Assembly (NCBI RefSeq): GCF_016745425.1 | Contig: NZ_JAERVK010000013.1 | Span: forward strand, 15,029 to 79,028 | Reading direction: 5' to 3' | From: Candidatus Methylomicrobium oryzae | GTDB lineage: Bacteria > Pseudomonadota > Gammaproteobacteria > Methylococcales > Methylomonadaceae | Length of the DNA: 64,000 nt | Part shown: one piece after another, positions 55,172 to 64,000 of the stretch | How positions within the stretch are numbered: the stretch's first letter is position 1 | Layout of the letters: the number at the start of each line of letters is the position of its first letter | Position numbers and translations under genes: made by a program | Notes under the pieces: generated by a model | What the model was told of the DNA's origin: nothing | Seen by the model: the letters and a program-made list of their open reading frames with translations, nothing else | The model's database searches: none

Positions 55172-56743
55172 TTATGAGCCCAAAATATTGCTTAAACTTT
55201 TCCCCATCATTTCGAAAGTCATGAGTGCTGAATAAATAAGTAAAAGCCCTAATAAACTGCCATAAAATCTAATGAACTGTTTCTTATTTAATTTAGTTTG
55301 AGCACTATTGGATTTCAATGAAACACTACCCAAGATTGGAAGGCCGGTAAGTTGTTTGAGTTGAGAAGTGGATACAAGAGAAGGTCTTAAAAAATACATC
55401 AAAATCGCTAAACCAGTTCCTAGCAAAGGCCCCGCCAGAAAAACTATCGAATATAAAAGCCCTCTTTTGGGAGAAGACGGAGTTAAAGGCACATTGGGAG
55501 CATCTGCAATTTTAAATTTTAAAGCTTCCGCCTGATCGTCAACTTTTTCCGACATGACAGCTTGCTCCCTGCTTTCAATTAGCAAATTGTATTTGCTTTT
55601 AATTGCCTCATAATCCCTGTTAAGGTTTTGCAAATCAGTCTCTACTCTCAGTCTATTCTGAAGTTCATTTTCAATTTTTAATAGCCGCGCTTGTAGCTCA
55701 TCAACGCGCGCTTGGGATGATGCAACTTGTGCATTCGCTTCATTCTGGGCAATTTTTATGGATTGGATATAGGGATTAGCAATTACGTTAGGCTTATTAA
55801 AAATATCTTCTTCCGTATTTACATTCTCCTTTTCCGTAGTCTCTTTAGTTTTTTTCAAATGTTTAATGACTTTATTAATTGATATGATTTCAGGATGGTT
55901 TTCGGTAAATCGAATTAAGAGTTCTTTTTTCCTTGAGGCCAAGTCTTCGATTCTGGCGTCTTCTTCCGTAGGGTTTTCACTTACATCCGAAATAGCCCAT
56001 TCATCTTCACCTCCCGATGCCTGCAAATCGGCAAGTTGTTCAGTCGTTGCCTGATAACGTGATTTTGCCTCGATTAATTGCAACTTTGCTTCTTCTAGAA
56101 GAGCTTTTTCTTTTTGTACATCGGCAATTTGCCCACCGCCTTCTCCGGGCAGTAAACCTAAATTTGCTCTTTTAAAGTTTTCTTTGGCTTTCTCGGCATT
56201 CCTTAATCGGATTTCATATTCATGTATTTGATCGTTTATGAATCTTTTGGCGCTATCCGTTCCCGAAAGTGTGGATTTATGAGTTTGATCGGAAAAAACA
56301 GTCAAAACGGCTTGTACTACGTTTTTGGCTAAGGTGCCGGATGTGGCCTCATATGTGATTGTAAAAATATCATCGCGGCCTCCTTCAATTTTGATATCCT
56401 TTTTCAATTTGTCAATGAGTTCCAATCGATTGGCTTTGCCAGAATATTTATCCAGCTCAGATAATTTTATTATTTCTTCGAGATTATTTTGAGTAAACAT
56501 CAATTTCTGCATAATTCGCAGTAAAGCGGCAGTATCGGTCTGAATAGTCATTCCCCGTAATAAAGGCAATAGCATTGTTCTGGTTTCGACATGCACTTTC
56601 GCTTCGGAGCTGAATTTATTGGGCATGGCGGAGATAAACATCCAGCCACCGCTACATATTATCCAGGCGGTAATCAATCCTACCCATTTATATTTAACCG
56701 CTCCTCTGGCATAGTAAAAAAGCTCTGTTATTTGTTCTTGCAT
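55172..56743 (-). CDS. epsF: Polysaccharide chain-length determinant EpsF (PCP family)
   Basis: A 523-residue Wzz/PCP protein of the XrtA type (TIGR03017-like). A TM helix near residues 17-37 (WVGLITAWIICSGGWMFISA) is followed by a long periplasmic coiled-coil section (about 150-410), a second TM (LLYSIVFLAGPLLGTGLAIL near 430) with the PCP proline-rich stretch VPLTPSSPKRG just before it, and a third hydrophobic helix near 495. It controls polymer length and activates the downstream tyrosine kinase. It lies 49 bases after the export-protein gene. Confidence 0.93.
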   Translation of the reverse strand: MQEQITELFYYARGAVKYKWVGLITAWIICSGGWMFISAMPNKFSSEAKVHVETRTMLLPLLRGMTIQTDTAALLRIMQKLMFTQNNLEEIIKLSELDKYSGKANRLELIDKLKKDIKIEGGRDDIFTITYEATSGTLAKNVVQAVLTVFSDQTHKSTLSGTDSAKRFINDQIHEYEIRLRNAEKAKENFKRANLGLLPGEGGGQIADVQKEKALLEEAKLQLIEAKSRYQATTEQLADLQASGGEDEWAISDVSENPTEEDARIEDLASRKKELLIRFTENHPEIISINKVIKHLKKTKETTEKENVNTEEDIFNKPNVIANPYIQSIKIAQNEANAQVASSQARVDELQARLLKIENELQNRLRVETDLQNLNRDYEAIKSKYNLLIESREQAVMSEKVDDQAEALKFKIADAPNVPLTPSSPKRGLLYSIVFLAGPLLGTGLAILMYFLRPSLVSTSQLKQLTGLPILGSVSLKSNSAQTKLNKKQFIRFYGSLLGLLLIYSALMTFEMMGKSLSNILGS

Positions 56744-56792
56744 TCTATTCTTTATACCAAACTGGAAATTTATTTACTCTGTAATTAATAAT

Positions 56793-57548
56793 TTAGAAGT
56801 ATGCTTCAGGTATAATTACAATATCTCCGGGCAGAATTTTTACATTTGCCTTTAGATTGAAGTTGTTAATTAAATCATCAATTCGAATTCCGAATTGATG
56901 ATTTTCTCCATCGATTTTACGAACAATGCTCGCCCGATTTCCATCGGCATAAACACCTAAACCGCCGATTTGTATCATTAAATCAAGCAAAGTCATGCCT
57001 GTCTTATAAGGAAAGGATTTTGCAGAATACCCTCCGCCGCCAAAGCCGCCACCGCCAAAGCCGCCACCGCCAAAGCCTCCGCCGCCAAAGCCTCCGCCGC
57101 CCAAGCCTCCGCCGCCAGAGCCTCTACCACCCAAGCCTCCACCTGAACCGCCGCTCAATTGTCCTATTACTCTAACTTGTTGAGCGTAAATCCCGTTAAA
57201 CCCATTTACCATAATAACAACTTGTGGGTCTCTAACGTATTTCCCTAGTTGTTTTTCCATTGCTCTTGCTAATTGTGATGGTGTCTTGCCGCTTGCCGTA
57301 AGATCTTCGGCCAGCGGGATTGTAATTTTTCCATCAGGACGTACTACGGCGCTCTTCGAGATATCAGGATTGCCCCATACAAAAACATCTACCGTATCGC
57401 CGGGGCCGATTTTATAAGTATAGTCCGAAGGTGCATCTATGTCTTCTTCCTCAAGAGGAGGATAAGCGCATCCGGCCGTTATAAATATTAAAAACGGTAA
57501 AAAAAATTTTATTTTTTCAAAAAAATTTACCATACCCACCTTAACCAT
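56793..57548 (-). CDS. Exopolysaccharide export protein (Wza-like) with Gly-rich insert
   Basis: A 251-residue lipoprotein (lipobox FITAGC near 24) of the polysaccharide-export family. PGDTVDVFVWGNPDISKSAV and VRPDGKITIPLAEDLTASG form the export domain, and the SLBB-like segment YKTGMTLLDLMIQIGGLGVY with ADGNRASIVRK follows. Between them lies a low-complexity Gly stretch (about residues 132-172), mainly GGGGF repeats encoded by 15-base tandem units. It is unexpected for the family. A start at Met6 (57533) is also possible because AAGGTGG lies just before it. It forms the outer-membrane exit or its periplasmic extension. Confidence 0.9.
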   Translation of the reverse strand: MVKVGMVNFFEKIKFFLPFLIFITAGCAYPPLEEEDIDAPSDYTYKIGPGDTVDVFVWGNPDISKSAVVRPDGKITIPLAEDLTASGKTPSQLARAMEKQLGKYVRDPQVVIMVNGFNGIYAQQVRVIGQLSGGSGGGLGGRGSGGGGLGGGGFGGGGFGGGGFGGGGFGGGGYSAKSFPYKTGMTLLDLMIQIGGLGVYADGNRASIVRKIDGENHQFGIRIDDLINNFNLKANVKILPGDIVIIPEAYF

Positions 57549-57592
57549 TTTAATTCTAGATTAATTCAATATTATTTATATACTGTCAAAAG

Positions 57593-58885
57593 TTAAAGCC
57601 TCCAGAGACGAATACCTTGAGGAGTCGTGCTTCTGTCCAGTTTGGCTTTAATATCGAATACTATGCCATCATTATTTTCAAGTAAATTCTCGAAATACGG
57701 CCAGTTTTTTGCGGTAAAGTATTGATGAGGAACGGCAAATACAACTGCATGGGCGGGCTTCAATTCGTTCTCATTCGATATCAATTGAATGCCGTATTCT
57801 TTTCTTATTTCGTCAATATCGGCCATCGGGTCGAAGATTTGTACGATTACACCAAAGTCCAGCAGTTCCCTCACGATATCAATCACCCGGGTATTTCTTA
57901 TATCGGGGACGTTTTCTTTAAACGTAAATCCTAAAACGGTGACCCTGCTCCCTTTAACGCAGATTTCATCCCTAATAAGTTCTTTTACTATCTGGGATGC
58001 AATAAATCCCCCCATACTATCATTAATACCGCGGCCTGACAGGATAACTTGCGGGGTATAGCCAAGTATTGATGCTTTATATGTCAAATAATAAGGGTCA
58101 ACGCCTATACAATGTCCGCCAACCAAACCAGGCTCAAAAGGTAAAAAATTCCATTTTGAAGAGGCAGCTGCCAGCACATCCCTCGTATCGATGTCCATTT
58201 TATTGAAAATCAGAGCCAATTCGTTCATCAACGAAATATTTAGATCCCTTTGAGTATTTTCAATAACTTTCGCGGCTTCTGCCACTTTAATTGTCGGTGC
58301 TTTATGTACACCCGCTTGTACTACCGATTCATACACCGAAGCTACAATATCCAATGTCACTGGCGTATCTCCAGATACGACTTTGGTAATAGATTTAAAA
58401 GTATGCGACTTGTCGCCCGGGTTGATCCGTTCAGGCGAATATCCCACATTAAAGTCCACTTTCCATTTTAGCCCCGATTCTTTCTCCAAAACAGGGATGC
58501 AATCTTCTTCGGTTGCTCCCGGGTAGACAGTTGATTCATAGACAACAATATCGCCTTTTTTAAGTTGTTTGCCTACCGTTTTTGAGGCATTGATAATAGG
58601 GGATAAATCAGGCTGTTTTGCATGATTGACAGGGGTGGGCACAGCAATGATATGAAAATCCGCTTTTTTTAAATCATCAGCGTCGGAAGTAAAGAAAATA
58701 TCAGCTGCACTCAAATCATGCTGATCAACCTCGTTAGTCCGTTCTATGCCTTGTTTCAGCTCATCGATACGTATGGAATTCACATCAAATCCAATCACAC
58801 GTTGAGTTTTTCCAAATTCTACTGCTACCGGCAAGCCCACATAACCCAGTCCGATAAGCGAAATTTTTCTGTTATGCTTTTTCAT
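57593..58885 (-). CDS. UDP-N-acetyl-hexosamine dehydrogenase (TviB/WbpO-type)
   Basis: A 430-residue nucleotide-sugar 6-dehydrogenase. The NAD loop is [40 protein letters not shown] lies near 210, and the catalytic Cys is in [19 protein letters not shown] near 265. [20 protein letters not shown] is the C-terminal nucleotide-binding segment. The overall style fits UDP-GalNAc/GlcNAc dehydrogenases rather than UDP-glucose dehydrogenase. With WecB present, UDP-ManNAc is another possible substrate. The ATG overlaps the stop of the epimerase gene by four bases. Confidence 0.9.
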   Translation of the reverse strand: MKKHNRKISLIGLGYVGLPVAVEFGKTQRVIGFDVNSIRIDELKQGIERTNEVDQHDLSAADIFFTSDADDLKKADFHIIAVPTPVNHAKQPDLSPIINASKTVGKQLKKGDIVVYESTVYPGATEEDCIPVLEKESGLKWKVDFNVGYSPERINPGDKSHTFKSITKVVSGDTPVTLDIVASVYESVVQAGVHKAPTIKVAEAAKVIENTQRDLNISLMNELALIFNKMDIDTRDVLAAASSKWNFLPFEPGLVGGHCIGVDPYYLTYKASILGYTPQVILSGRGINDSMGGFIASQIVKELIRDEICVKGSRVTVLGFTFKENVPDIRNTRVIDIVRELLDFGVIVQIFDPMADIDEIRKEYGIQLISNENELKPAHAVVFAVPHQYFTAKNWPYFENLLENNDGIVFDIKAKLDRSTTPQGIRLWRL

Positions 58886-59895
58886 AAAGCTACCTTATAA
58901 AAATCTTTATACCATTTAACAAAATTTCTAATGCCGTCTTCCAGCAATGTATTGGGTCTATAATCTAAATCCTGAACCAAATCAGAAACATCTGCATAAG
59001 TTGCAGGTACATCACCCGGTTGTAAAGGCAGCATAATCTTGTCGGCTCTCTTGCCCAAACATTTTTCTAGAGTTTCAATAAAGGTTAGCAGATGTACGGG
59101 ATTATTATTGCCGATGTTATATATTCGGTAAGGGGCGAGACTCGATCCCGGATCAGGGTTTTCCCCCATCCAATTAGGATTGGGCTGCGCTGGCTTATCA
59201 ATGACCCGGATGACGCCTTCGATGATATCATCTATATAAGTGAAATCACGCAGGTGATTGCCGTGATTAAATACATTAATCGGTTTTTCTTCAAGGATAT
59301 TGCGCGTAAACATAAACAACGACATATCCGGTCGTCCCCAAGGACCGTAAACTGTAAAAAATCGCAATCCGGTGGTTGGTAGATCATAAAGATGACTGTA
59401 TGTGTGAGCCATTAACTCGTTGGCTTTTTTACTGGCCGCGTAAAGCGAAACCGGATGATCGACATTGTCATGAATGGAAAAGGGCATATGGAGATTTGCA
59501 CCATAAACCGAACTGGATGAAGCATAAGCTAAATGTTCTACGGCATTATGTCTACAGCCTTCCAAGATATTAAGAAATCCCGTTACATTGGAATCAATAT
59601 AGGCATATGGGTTAGTTAATGAATATCGGACACCGGCTTGAGCTGCCAAATGCACGACTCTTTGGAATTTCTCTTCGGCAAAAAGCCTCTCAACTTCGCT
59701 TTTATCGGCAATTTCAAGCTTAATGAACTTAAAATGCTCGTAGCTTTTGAGCCGATCTAAACGCGCCAGCTTCAGATTGACATCGTAATAATCGTTCAGA
59801 TTATCTATGCCGACAATTTCATCACCCCGCTCCAGCAATTTTATACTTAATGCGGATCCGATAAATCCGGCAGCTCCTGTTACTAACAGTTTCAA
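58882..59895 (-). CDS. NAD-dependent nucleotide-sugar epimerase (UDP-glucuronate 4-epimerase-like)
   Basis: A 337-residue extended SDR. The NAD loop is [20 protein letters not shown], with [20 protein letters not shown] typical of UDP-glucuronate epimerases. Catalytic Tyr and Lys are in [20 protein letters not shown], and [20 protein letters not shown] follows. It likely interconverts UDP-glucuronate and UDP-galacturonate, or the N-acetyl derivatives. It overlaps the dehydrogenase start by four bases. Together with WecB and the dehydrogenase it supplies acidic sugars for the polysaccharide. Confidence 0.9.
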   Translation of the reverse strand: MKLLVTGAAGFIGSALSIKLLERGDEIVGIDNLNDYYDVNLKLARLDRLKSYEHFKFIKLEIADKSEVERLFAEEKFQRVVHLAAQAGVRYSLTNPYAYIDSNVTGFLNILEGCRHNAVEHLAYASSSSVYGANLHMPFSIHDNVDHPVSLYAASKKANELMAHTYSHLYDLPTTGLRFFTVYGPWGRPDMSLFMFTRNILEEKPINVFNHGNHLRDFTYIDDIIEGVIRVIDKPAQPNPNWMGENPDPGSSLAPYRIYNIGNNNPVHLLTFIETLEKCLGKRADKIMLPLQPGDVPATYADVSDLVQDLDYRPNTLLEDGIRNFVKWYKDFYKVAL

Positions 59896-59954
59896 GATAT
59901 TCTCTCCATTTTTCTTGTATATTAGGAAATGAAAGTTATTGGCAAAAACATAAT

Positions 59955-62357
59955 CTATTGATTATTCTTGGCTATTATTTCATTCAATAAGGCTTCGGCG
60001 GCTTTCTTATCGGAAAAATCTCCTCGCTTTGCTGCTAAATTTAGCGCCTCTCTAAGTTCGGAAAGGGCAGACCCATTATCTGCATTTTTGTGATGAGCAA
60101 CTGCCAAATGGTATCTGAAAACCGGAACGTCGGGGTCGGAAATAATTATTTGATTAAGGAGCTCTATTCCTGAGCTAGGGTTGCCCTGATTGATCAATGC
60201 CCAAGCATAAGTGTCTTTATACGAGGCTTGTTTTGAATCTTTGAATTTTTCACTTAGTTTTACCGCTTTGGTTAAATCTTCTTTATCATTTCCGTGTTCA
60301 ATCAGAATTGATGCTAAATTGTTTGTCGCTATATCCAAATCAGGATTATTTTTTAGTAAGATTTCATAAATGGAAACAGCAGCATCATAATCGCCTTGTT
60401 TCTCGTATAATGCTGCCATAGATAATAGCAAGTTTATATTTCCGGGATTCGCTTTAAGGCCTTCCTTATAATCATTTATAGCCGAATCACTATCGCCTTT
60501 AGCCAGTTTTACTTTGGCTAATTCCGCATATAGTTCGGGTATTTTACTGTTTTCATTAATTAAATTTCTTAGCAATGATTCAGATTTTTCAAATTGTTTA
60601 TTGTTTGCCAGTAGATCGCTCAAAATAATACTTGCAGTAATGTTACGAGAGTTCTTGCTCAATAAATCATTTAAGAAGACGATCATACTATCCTTTTTAT
60701 TTATTTTTTCGTAGCATAGAGCCAGATCACCTAGAATCTCATAACTTTCGGCAACCAATTCGGCGAGATCTTTATACAGATCAATCGCCTTTATGCATTC
60801 CCCTTGTCCTTGGTAAATCTTTGCCTGTAAAAACTTTGCTAAACTAGTGGCTTGTAAGTGATTGAATCCTTCAATTTTTTTCAGTATGTCGTTTGCACTG
60901 TCCCATTTTTTTTCGGATATATATACTCTACCAATTTTCTCGAGTAAAAATAGGTTGTCTGGGTGATATCTTAAGGCCTTTTCAGATATTTCTTCCGCAT
61001 AACCTAGTTTTCTGTCAGATAGGGCATTGTTATATAAATATGTAAACGCTTCTTGATTAGCCGGATTAATTTCCAATACTTTTTTAAATTGCTTTTCAGC
61101 CTCTTTTTCGTCGCCCTTTGCAAAAAAAGATTGCCCAAGCAAAACTAGCGTTTCTTCGGAGTTGGGTTGATCCCAAAGAACTTTAGTTAAAACGTCGACT
61201 GCTTCATCATGTTTATTTTCTGCCAGTAATATTCTTGCCTGTAGTATCTTCGCATCAATATAATTTGAGTTTTCAGCCAAGATGTCTTCAAGAATTTTTT
61301 TCGTTGAAACAAAATCTTTTAAAGCATAGGCAATTTGCCCTAAATATATTTTAGCTGATAGAATTTGATTTTTGTCCTGATCGAGTTCTACGATATGATG
61401 AAAAACGCTTTTGGCATCATCAAAATTTTGTTGTGCAACTGCCCACTTTCCTAAAGCCAGTAATCTGCCGGACTTTTCTTTATACTCTTCCGTATATTTT
61501 TGAAACTGCACATGTGCTTTTTCAGGATATGCAGTCTTTAAGAAGTCAAGAAACAGCAATTTCAAATTAATATCATCAGGCTTTTTATCGATTAAATTTT
61601 TTAGCAAATCTTCAGCTTCTTTCTTTTTGCCGGATTGAGTGTATATTTTAGCTAATATAATCTCAAAATCTTGGTTTTCCGGAAAAAGGGAAGCTAACTC
61701 TTGATAATCATTTATTACACTATCGATATTCTTCCTTTGAGCGTTAATTTGAATTTTGAAAAGCCGCAACGAAATATTCTTTGGTTCGTATTTTATTGCG
61801 GTATTTATTGCTGACAGTGCGGAATCAGAATTTTTATTTTCCATGTAGAGCACTGACTTGAGCATTAAGCCATCTATATGCTTGGGATTTTCTTTTAAAA
61901 CACTGTCCACGATGGCTTGAGCTTCAGCTTGTCTTGTTTGCTTCATCAGAACAGAAGCTTTTAATAACTGTGCGTCCGGGTTGTGGTTTGAATTCTTTAG
62001 AATAGTTTCAGCTTGCTCAAGTGCTGAATCCAGCTGACCTAATAGAAGCTGGACTCTTCCAAATTTTAATCTTGCTTCCAGATGGGTTGGGGATATCTCG
62101 ATCACTTTCTTCAAGTTTTCGCTCATCGCTTTATATTGTCTATTTTTTTCATCTAATAAAGCGAGATAATAGTAGGTTTCAGCAAGTTTCTTATCGGACT
62201 GGCTCGAGGTTTTTAATTCAAGAACGGCTTTTTCATATTCTCCTTTATTAAAATATTCAATGCCTTTTTGCAGATGTTCTTTAGGATCTTTTTTGTCGCA
62301 TCCTTCTAATATTAATACAGAGATGGTCAATAAAAATATAGGCTTAAAGTTTCTCAT
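59955..62357 (-). CDS. prsT: XrtA/PEP-CTERM-system TPR lipoprotein PrsT
   Basis: An 800-residue TPR protein beginning [20 protein letters not shown], i.e. a lipoprotein-type signal with an unusual Glu two residues before the lipid-attached Cys. The open frame begins 14 codons earlier at 62399, but that extension would spoil the signal. The rest is a run of TPR-like units ([58 protein letters not shown]-like) to the end. PrsT is usually about 900 residues, so this one is slightly short. It is expected to be a periplasmic scaffold of the XrtA exopolysaccharide system. The gene is AT-rich and lies 59 bases upstream of the epimerase. Confidence 0.9.
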   Translation of the reverse strand: MRNFKPIFLLTISVLILEGCDKKDPKEHLQKGIEYFNKGEYEKAVLELKTSSQSDKKLAETYYYLALLDEKNRQYKAMSENLKKVIEISPTHLEARLKFGRVQLLLGQLDSALEQAETILKNSNHNPDAQLLKASVLMKQTRQAEAQAIVDSVLKENPKHIDGLMLKSVLYMENKNSDSALSAINTAIKYEPKNISLRLFKIQINAQRKNIDSVINDYQELASLFPENQDFEIILAKIYTQSGKKKEAEDLLKNLIDKKPDDINLKLLFLDFLKTAYPEKAHVQFQKYTEEYKEKSGRLLALGKWAVAQQNFDDAKSVFHHIVELDQDKNQILSAKIYLGQIAYALKDFVSTKKILEDILAENSNYIDAKILQARILLAENKHDEAVDVLTKVLWDQPNSEETLVLLGQSFFAKGDEKEAEKQFKKVLEINPANQEAFTYLYNNALSDRKLGYAEEISEKALRYHPDNLFLLEKIGRVYISEKKWDSANDILKKIEGFNHLQATSLAKFLQAKIYQGQGECIKAIDLYKDLAELVAESYEILGDLALCYEKINKKDSMIVFLNDLLSKNSRNITASIILSDLLANNKQFEKSESLLRNLINENSKIPELYAELAKVKLAKGDSDSAINDYKEGLKANPGNINLLLSMAALYEKQGDYDAAVSIYEILLKNNPDLDIATNNLASILIEHGNDKEDLTKAVKLSEKFKDSKQASYKDTYAWALINQGNPSSGIELLNQIIISDPDVPVFRYHLAVAHHKNADNGSALSELREALNLAAKRGDFSDKKAAEALLNEIIAKNNQ

Positions 62358-62399
62358 GTATTTGGTAGTGAGTATTTGTGTAATATTTATTAGGCGCAT

Positions 62400-63238
62400 T
62401 CAAACTTATCTAGGCAATTGACGTAACGTTTTAAAATAGCCATTTAAATTAGGGCGACATTAAAAGGCGGAATTTCAAGAAAACTGTCAAAAAATTCGCA
62501 GCCGACTCTAACATTGGCGGGCACGTTATCTTTCCGGCATCATGAGGTTTTAATTTAATAGGTGTTGAAAAAAGTTTGGATGACAAAATTTAGTTTTGCG
62601 AAACATCAGGCACTACAGCTTCGGACGGATGAAAGGGTTTTTTCAACATTCTGTAAGTGTAGCATAAATACATTAACAGCTTGATGTCGGCTCGGCTTAT
62701 GAGCCGCTCAATATTGAAAAAAGCGCATGCCTTTATACATCAATATCCTCATACCCGCCGAGATACCCACAATGCTGTTAAATTAAGCCATAAGGGACCG
62801 CAAAGCTTGCTTTGCAAAGGTCGAAATTGACCGACAAAGCTCGCTTTGTTGTCTGATTCAAGCTCCCTTTAACTTAAGGCTTAAGGAAATTCTGAACAAA
62901 ATCGATTCTGTCCATGACCTTTGCTAAAGCTCAGAAGAGTCTTGGCGAAGAACTTCTTTAGAGTTTCTTAATGGCATAGGGGGAAGCCCAAAGGGCACAA
63001 GACGAGGTATCCAGCGCTTTGGATGGCAAGCTCGAAACGTCTTTGTAGTCGAGGGGCAGATCTTTGTTCGTGCCGTCGCGGATGCCGGTACCGCTCTGTC
63101 TGGAGTCGAATTGCATTGGCCCGAAAAGAGCCAGACAGGAGTGCAGAGTACCCTCTGGGTACTGTTGGAATGGTGGGCTTGTATAAGTATATGAGGTTGA
63201 CGAAAGCATGGATTAAGTTTTTATATTATTGTCAAAAT
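62400..63238. other. 839-bp gap with repeat debris between prsK and prsT
   Basis: No gene is supported. 62771-62900 contains a diverged relative of the 26932-27131 repeat: ATGCTGTTAAATTAAG, CCTTTAACTTAAGG and TTAAGGAAATTCTGAACAAA recur. Inside it are two copies of AAAGCTYGCTTTG. 62940-63220 is GC-richer, open in several frames but unrecognised. In related loci prsR lies next to prsK; here that place is taken by this debris. Confidence 0.6.
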
Positions 63239-64000
63239 TCAAGCTGAGAGTTCGGCAAGCGGTAATACGATAGTGAAAACGCTTCCTTTGCCCGGCGAAC
63301 TGTCAACAGCAAAGTGACCGCCATGCTTTGTTATGCAATCCCGTGCTTCATAGACCCCGATTCCCATACCCGCATTGCCTTTCGTGGTATCAAATGGTCT
63401 GAATAGTCGTTCTGCAATAAATTTTTCATCCATACCGCATCCATTATCCATTATTGTTATGATACCTTGTTGGCCTTCTTTCCTGAGTTCAAGCCTGACC
63501 CAGCCACTATCGTCAGTTGCATCCTGCGCGTTTTGTACAAGGTGACCCAAAATAGCCGTCATTCTTGCTTTATCCCCTACAATGCATACTTTCTCTGGAT
63601 TGGTCGATATTTCCAGAAGAGGCTTATTTCCAGACTGCTGAATTGCCACATTTGAAATAACGTCTACGAGATTAAAAACTTCCCTGTCTTCGCCTTTAAC
63701 ATTACCTCGTTTTAGTTGTCCTAGAAGATGGTCGATCTTGTTTACTACATTTTCAAGCGTTGATACGGCATCCTCTATAAAATCCGGATTGTGTTTATGT
63801 GCTTCCGCATTCTTTATAATCAGAGAGATTTGCGCTACTAAATTTTTTAAATCATGCACCAGATAAGCGGAAAATCTGTTATAAGCTTCGAATTGTTTTG
63901 ATTTTGCCAACGCATCACTTACGCGGCTAAGAACCAGAGCATTGGCTAATTGCATCCCGGCTGTCTTCAACAAATCGTGGTCTTCCCAATTAAGTCTTCT
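63239..64000 (-). CDS. prsK: XrtA/PEP-CTERM-system histidine kinase PrsK, C-terminal part
   Basis: Partial: the frame is open to the window edge (64000) and continues upstream, so the N-terminus is missing. The visible 253 residues include NRFSAYLVHDLKNLVAQISL with the phospho-acceptor His of the dimerisation helix, then LVQNAQDATDDSGWVRLEL (N box), ITIMDNGCGMDEKFI (G1), GNAGMGIGVYEARDCITKHG (G2) and a C-terminal DSSPGKGSVFTIVLPLAE. The VHDLKN variant of the H box is typical of PrsK. It is expected to phosphorylate the sigma-54 activator PrsR and so control PEP-CTERM genes. Confidence 0.92.
   Translation of the reverse strand, partial: RRLNWEDHDLLKTAGMQLANALVLSRVSDALAKSKQFEAYNRFSAYLVHDLKNLVAQISLIIKNAEAHKHNPDFIEDAVSTLENVVNKIDHLLGQLKRGNVKGEDREVFNLVDVISNVAIQQSGNKPLLEISTNPEKVCIVGDKARMTAILGHLVQNAQDATDDSGWVRLELRKEGQQGIITIMDNGCGMDEKFIAERLFRPFDTTKGNAGMGIGVYEARDCITKHGGHFAVDSSPGKGSVFTIVLPLAELSA

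Noticed and set aside
57030-57153. CRISPR-like repeat array
   Set aside because: The repeats are short, contiguous and in frame within a conserved gene, with no spacers. They encode a Gly-rich insert.
62940-63230. Short genes in the gap between prsK and prsT
   Set aside because: Several frames stay open on both strands but none shows a known motif, a start context or biased codon use.

Overview
The window looks like chromosome from a gammaproteobacterium, most plausibly a Methylococcales-type methanotroph. That is an inference from a complete-looking XrtA/PEP-CTERM exopolysaccharide locus, a prkA-yeaH-spoVR trio, and many decayed IS5, IS4, IS982 and IS3 fragments. There is no rRNA or marker gene to settle the taxon. 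Base composition shifts by eye: the first 6 kb and the prkA region are GC-rich, while the exopolysaccharide locus and parts of the accessory regions are AT-rich.

Layout. 1-111: truncated 48-bp tandem repeat. 182-3099 (minus): secreted small protein, DUF2760-like membrane protein and Hsp70-family ATPase. 3285-6274 (plus): spermidine-synthase-like protein and a YgiQ-type radical SAM protein. 6408-6483: tRNA-Thr(TGT), the attachment site of a small integrative element (about 6484-15527). This element carries a P4-type integrase, an AlpA/Xis-like HTH protein, a primase-helicase-like protein, an AT-rich zeta-toxin-like kinase module and unknowns. It ends in a 46-bp copy of the tRNA 3' end, with 11-bp-phased GGGGTTAC repeats just inside both ends. 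A third, imperfect tRNA-Thr 3' copy lies at 22936-22983. The segment between copies two and three holds an hsdS remnant, a glycine-rich-domain-like protein, a DUF429-like protein and the prkA-yeaH-spoVR operon.

23423-30747 (plus): a periplasmic-sensor/PAS/GGDEF/EAL protein whose GGDEF domain is scrambled by two compensating frame changes, an MltD-like lytic transglycosylase with a duplicated N-terminal module, and a secreted TPR protein. 30787-34458 is an insertion-sequence graveyard. Inside and beside it are two PEP-CTERM-associated acyltransferases (N-acyl amino acid synthase type), followed by a ThiF/E1-like adenylyltransferase, a nitroreductase-like flavoprotein, a methyltransferase and a PEP-CTERM protein. 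This is a candidate lipid-amino-acid tailoring locus. 41176-45849 holds an RND/MMPL transporter, a LolA-like outer-membrane lipoprotein-sorting protein and an outer-membrane barrel protein.

46134-64000 (minus): XrtA-type exopolysaccharide locus. It comprises PrsK (cut by the window end), PrsT, sugar-nucleotide enzymes (epimerase, dehydrogenase, WecB), export protein, EpsF, tyrosine autokinase, outer-membrane protein, ATPase, deacetylase, FemAB-like protein and two glycosyltransferases. The exosortase XrtA itself is not in the window. Together these genes would make, polymerise and export a polysaccharide tied to sorting of PEP-CTERM proteins such as the one at 38491-39405.
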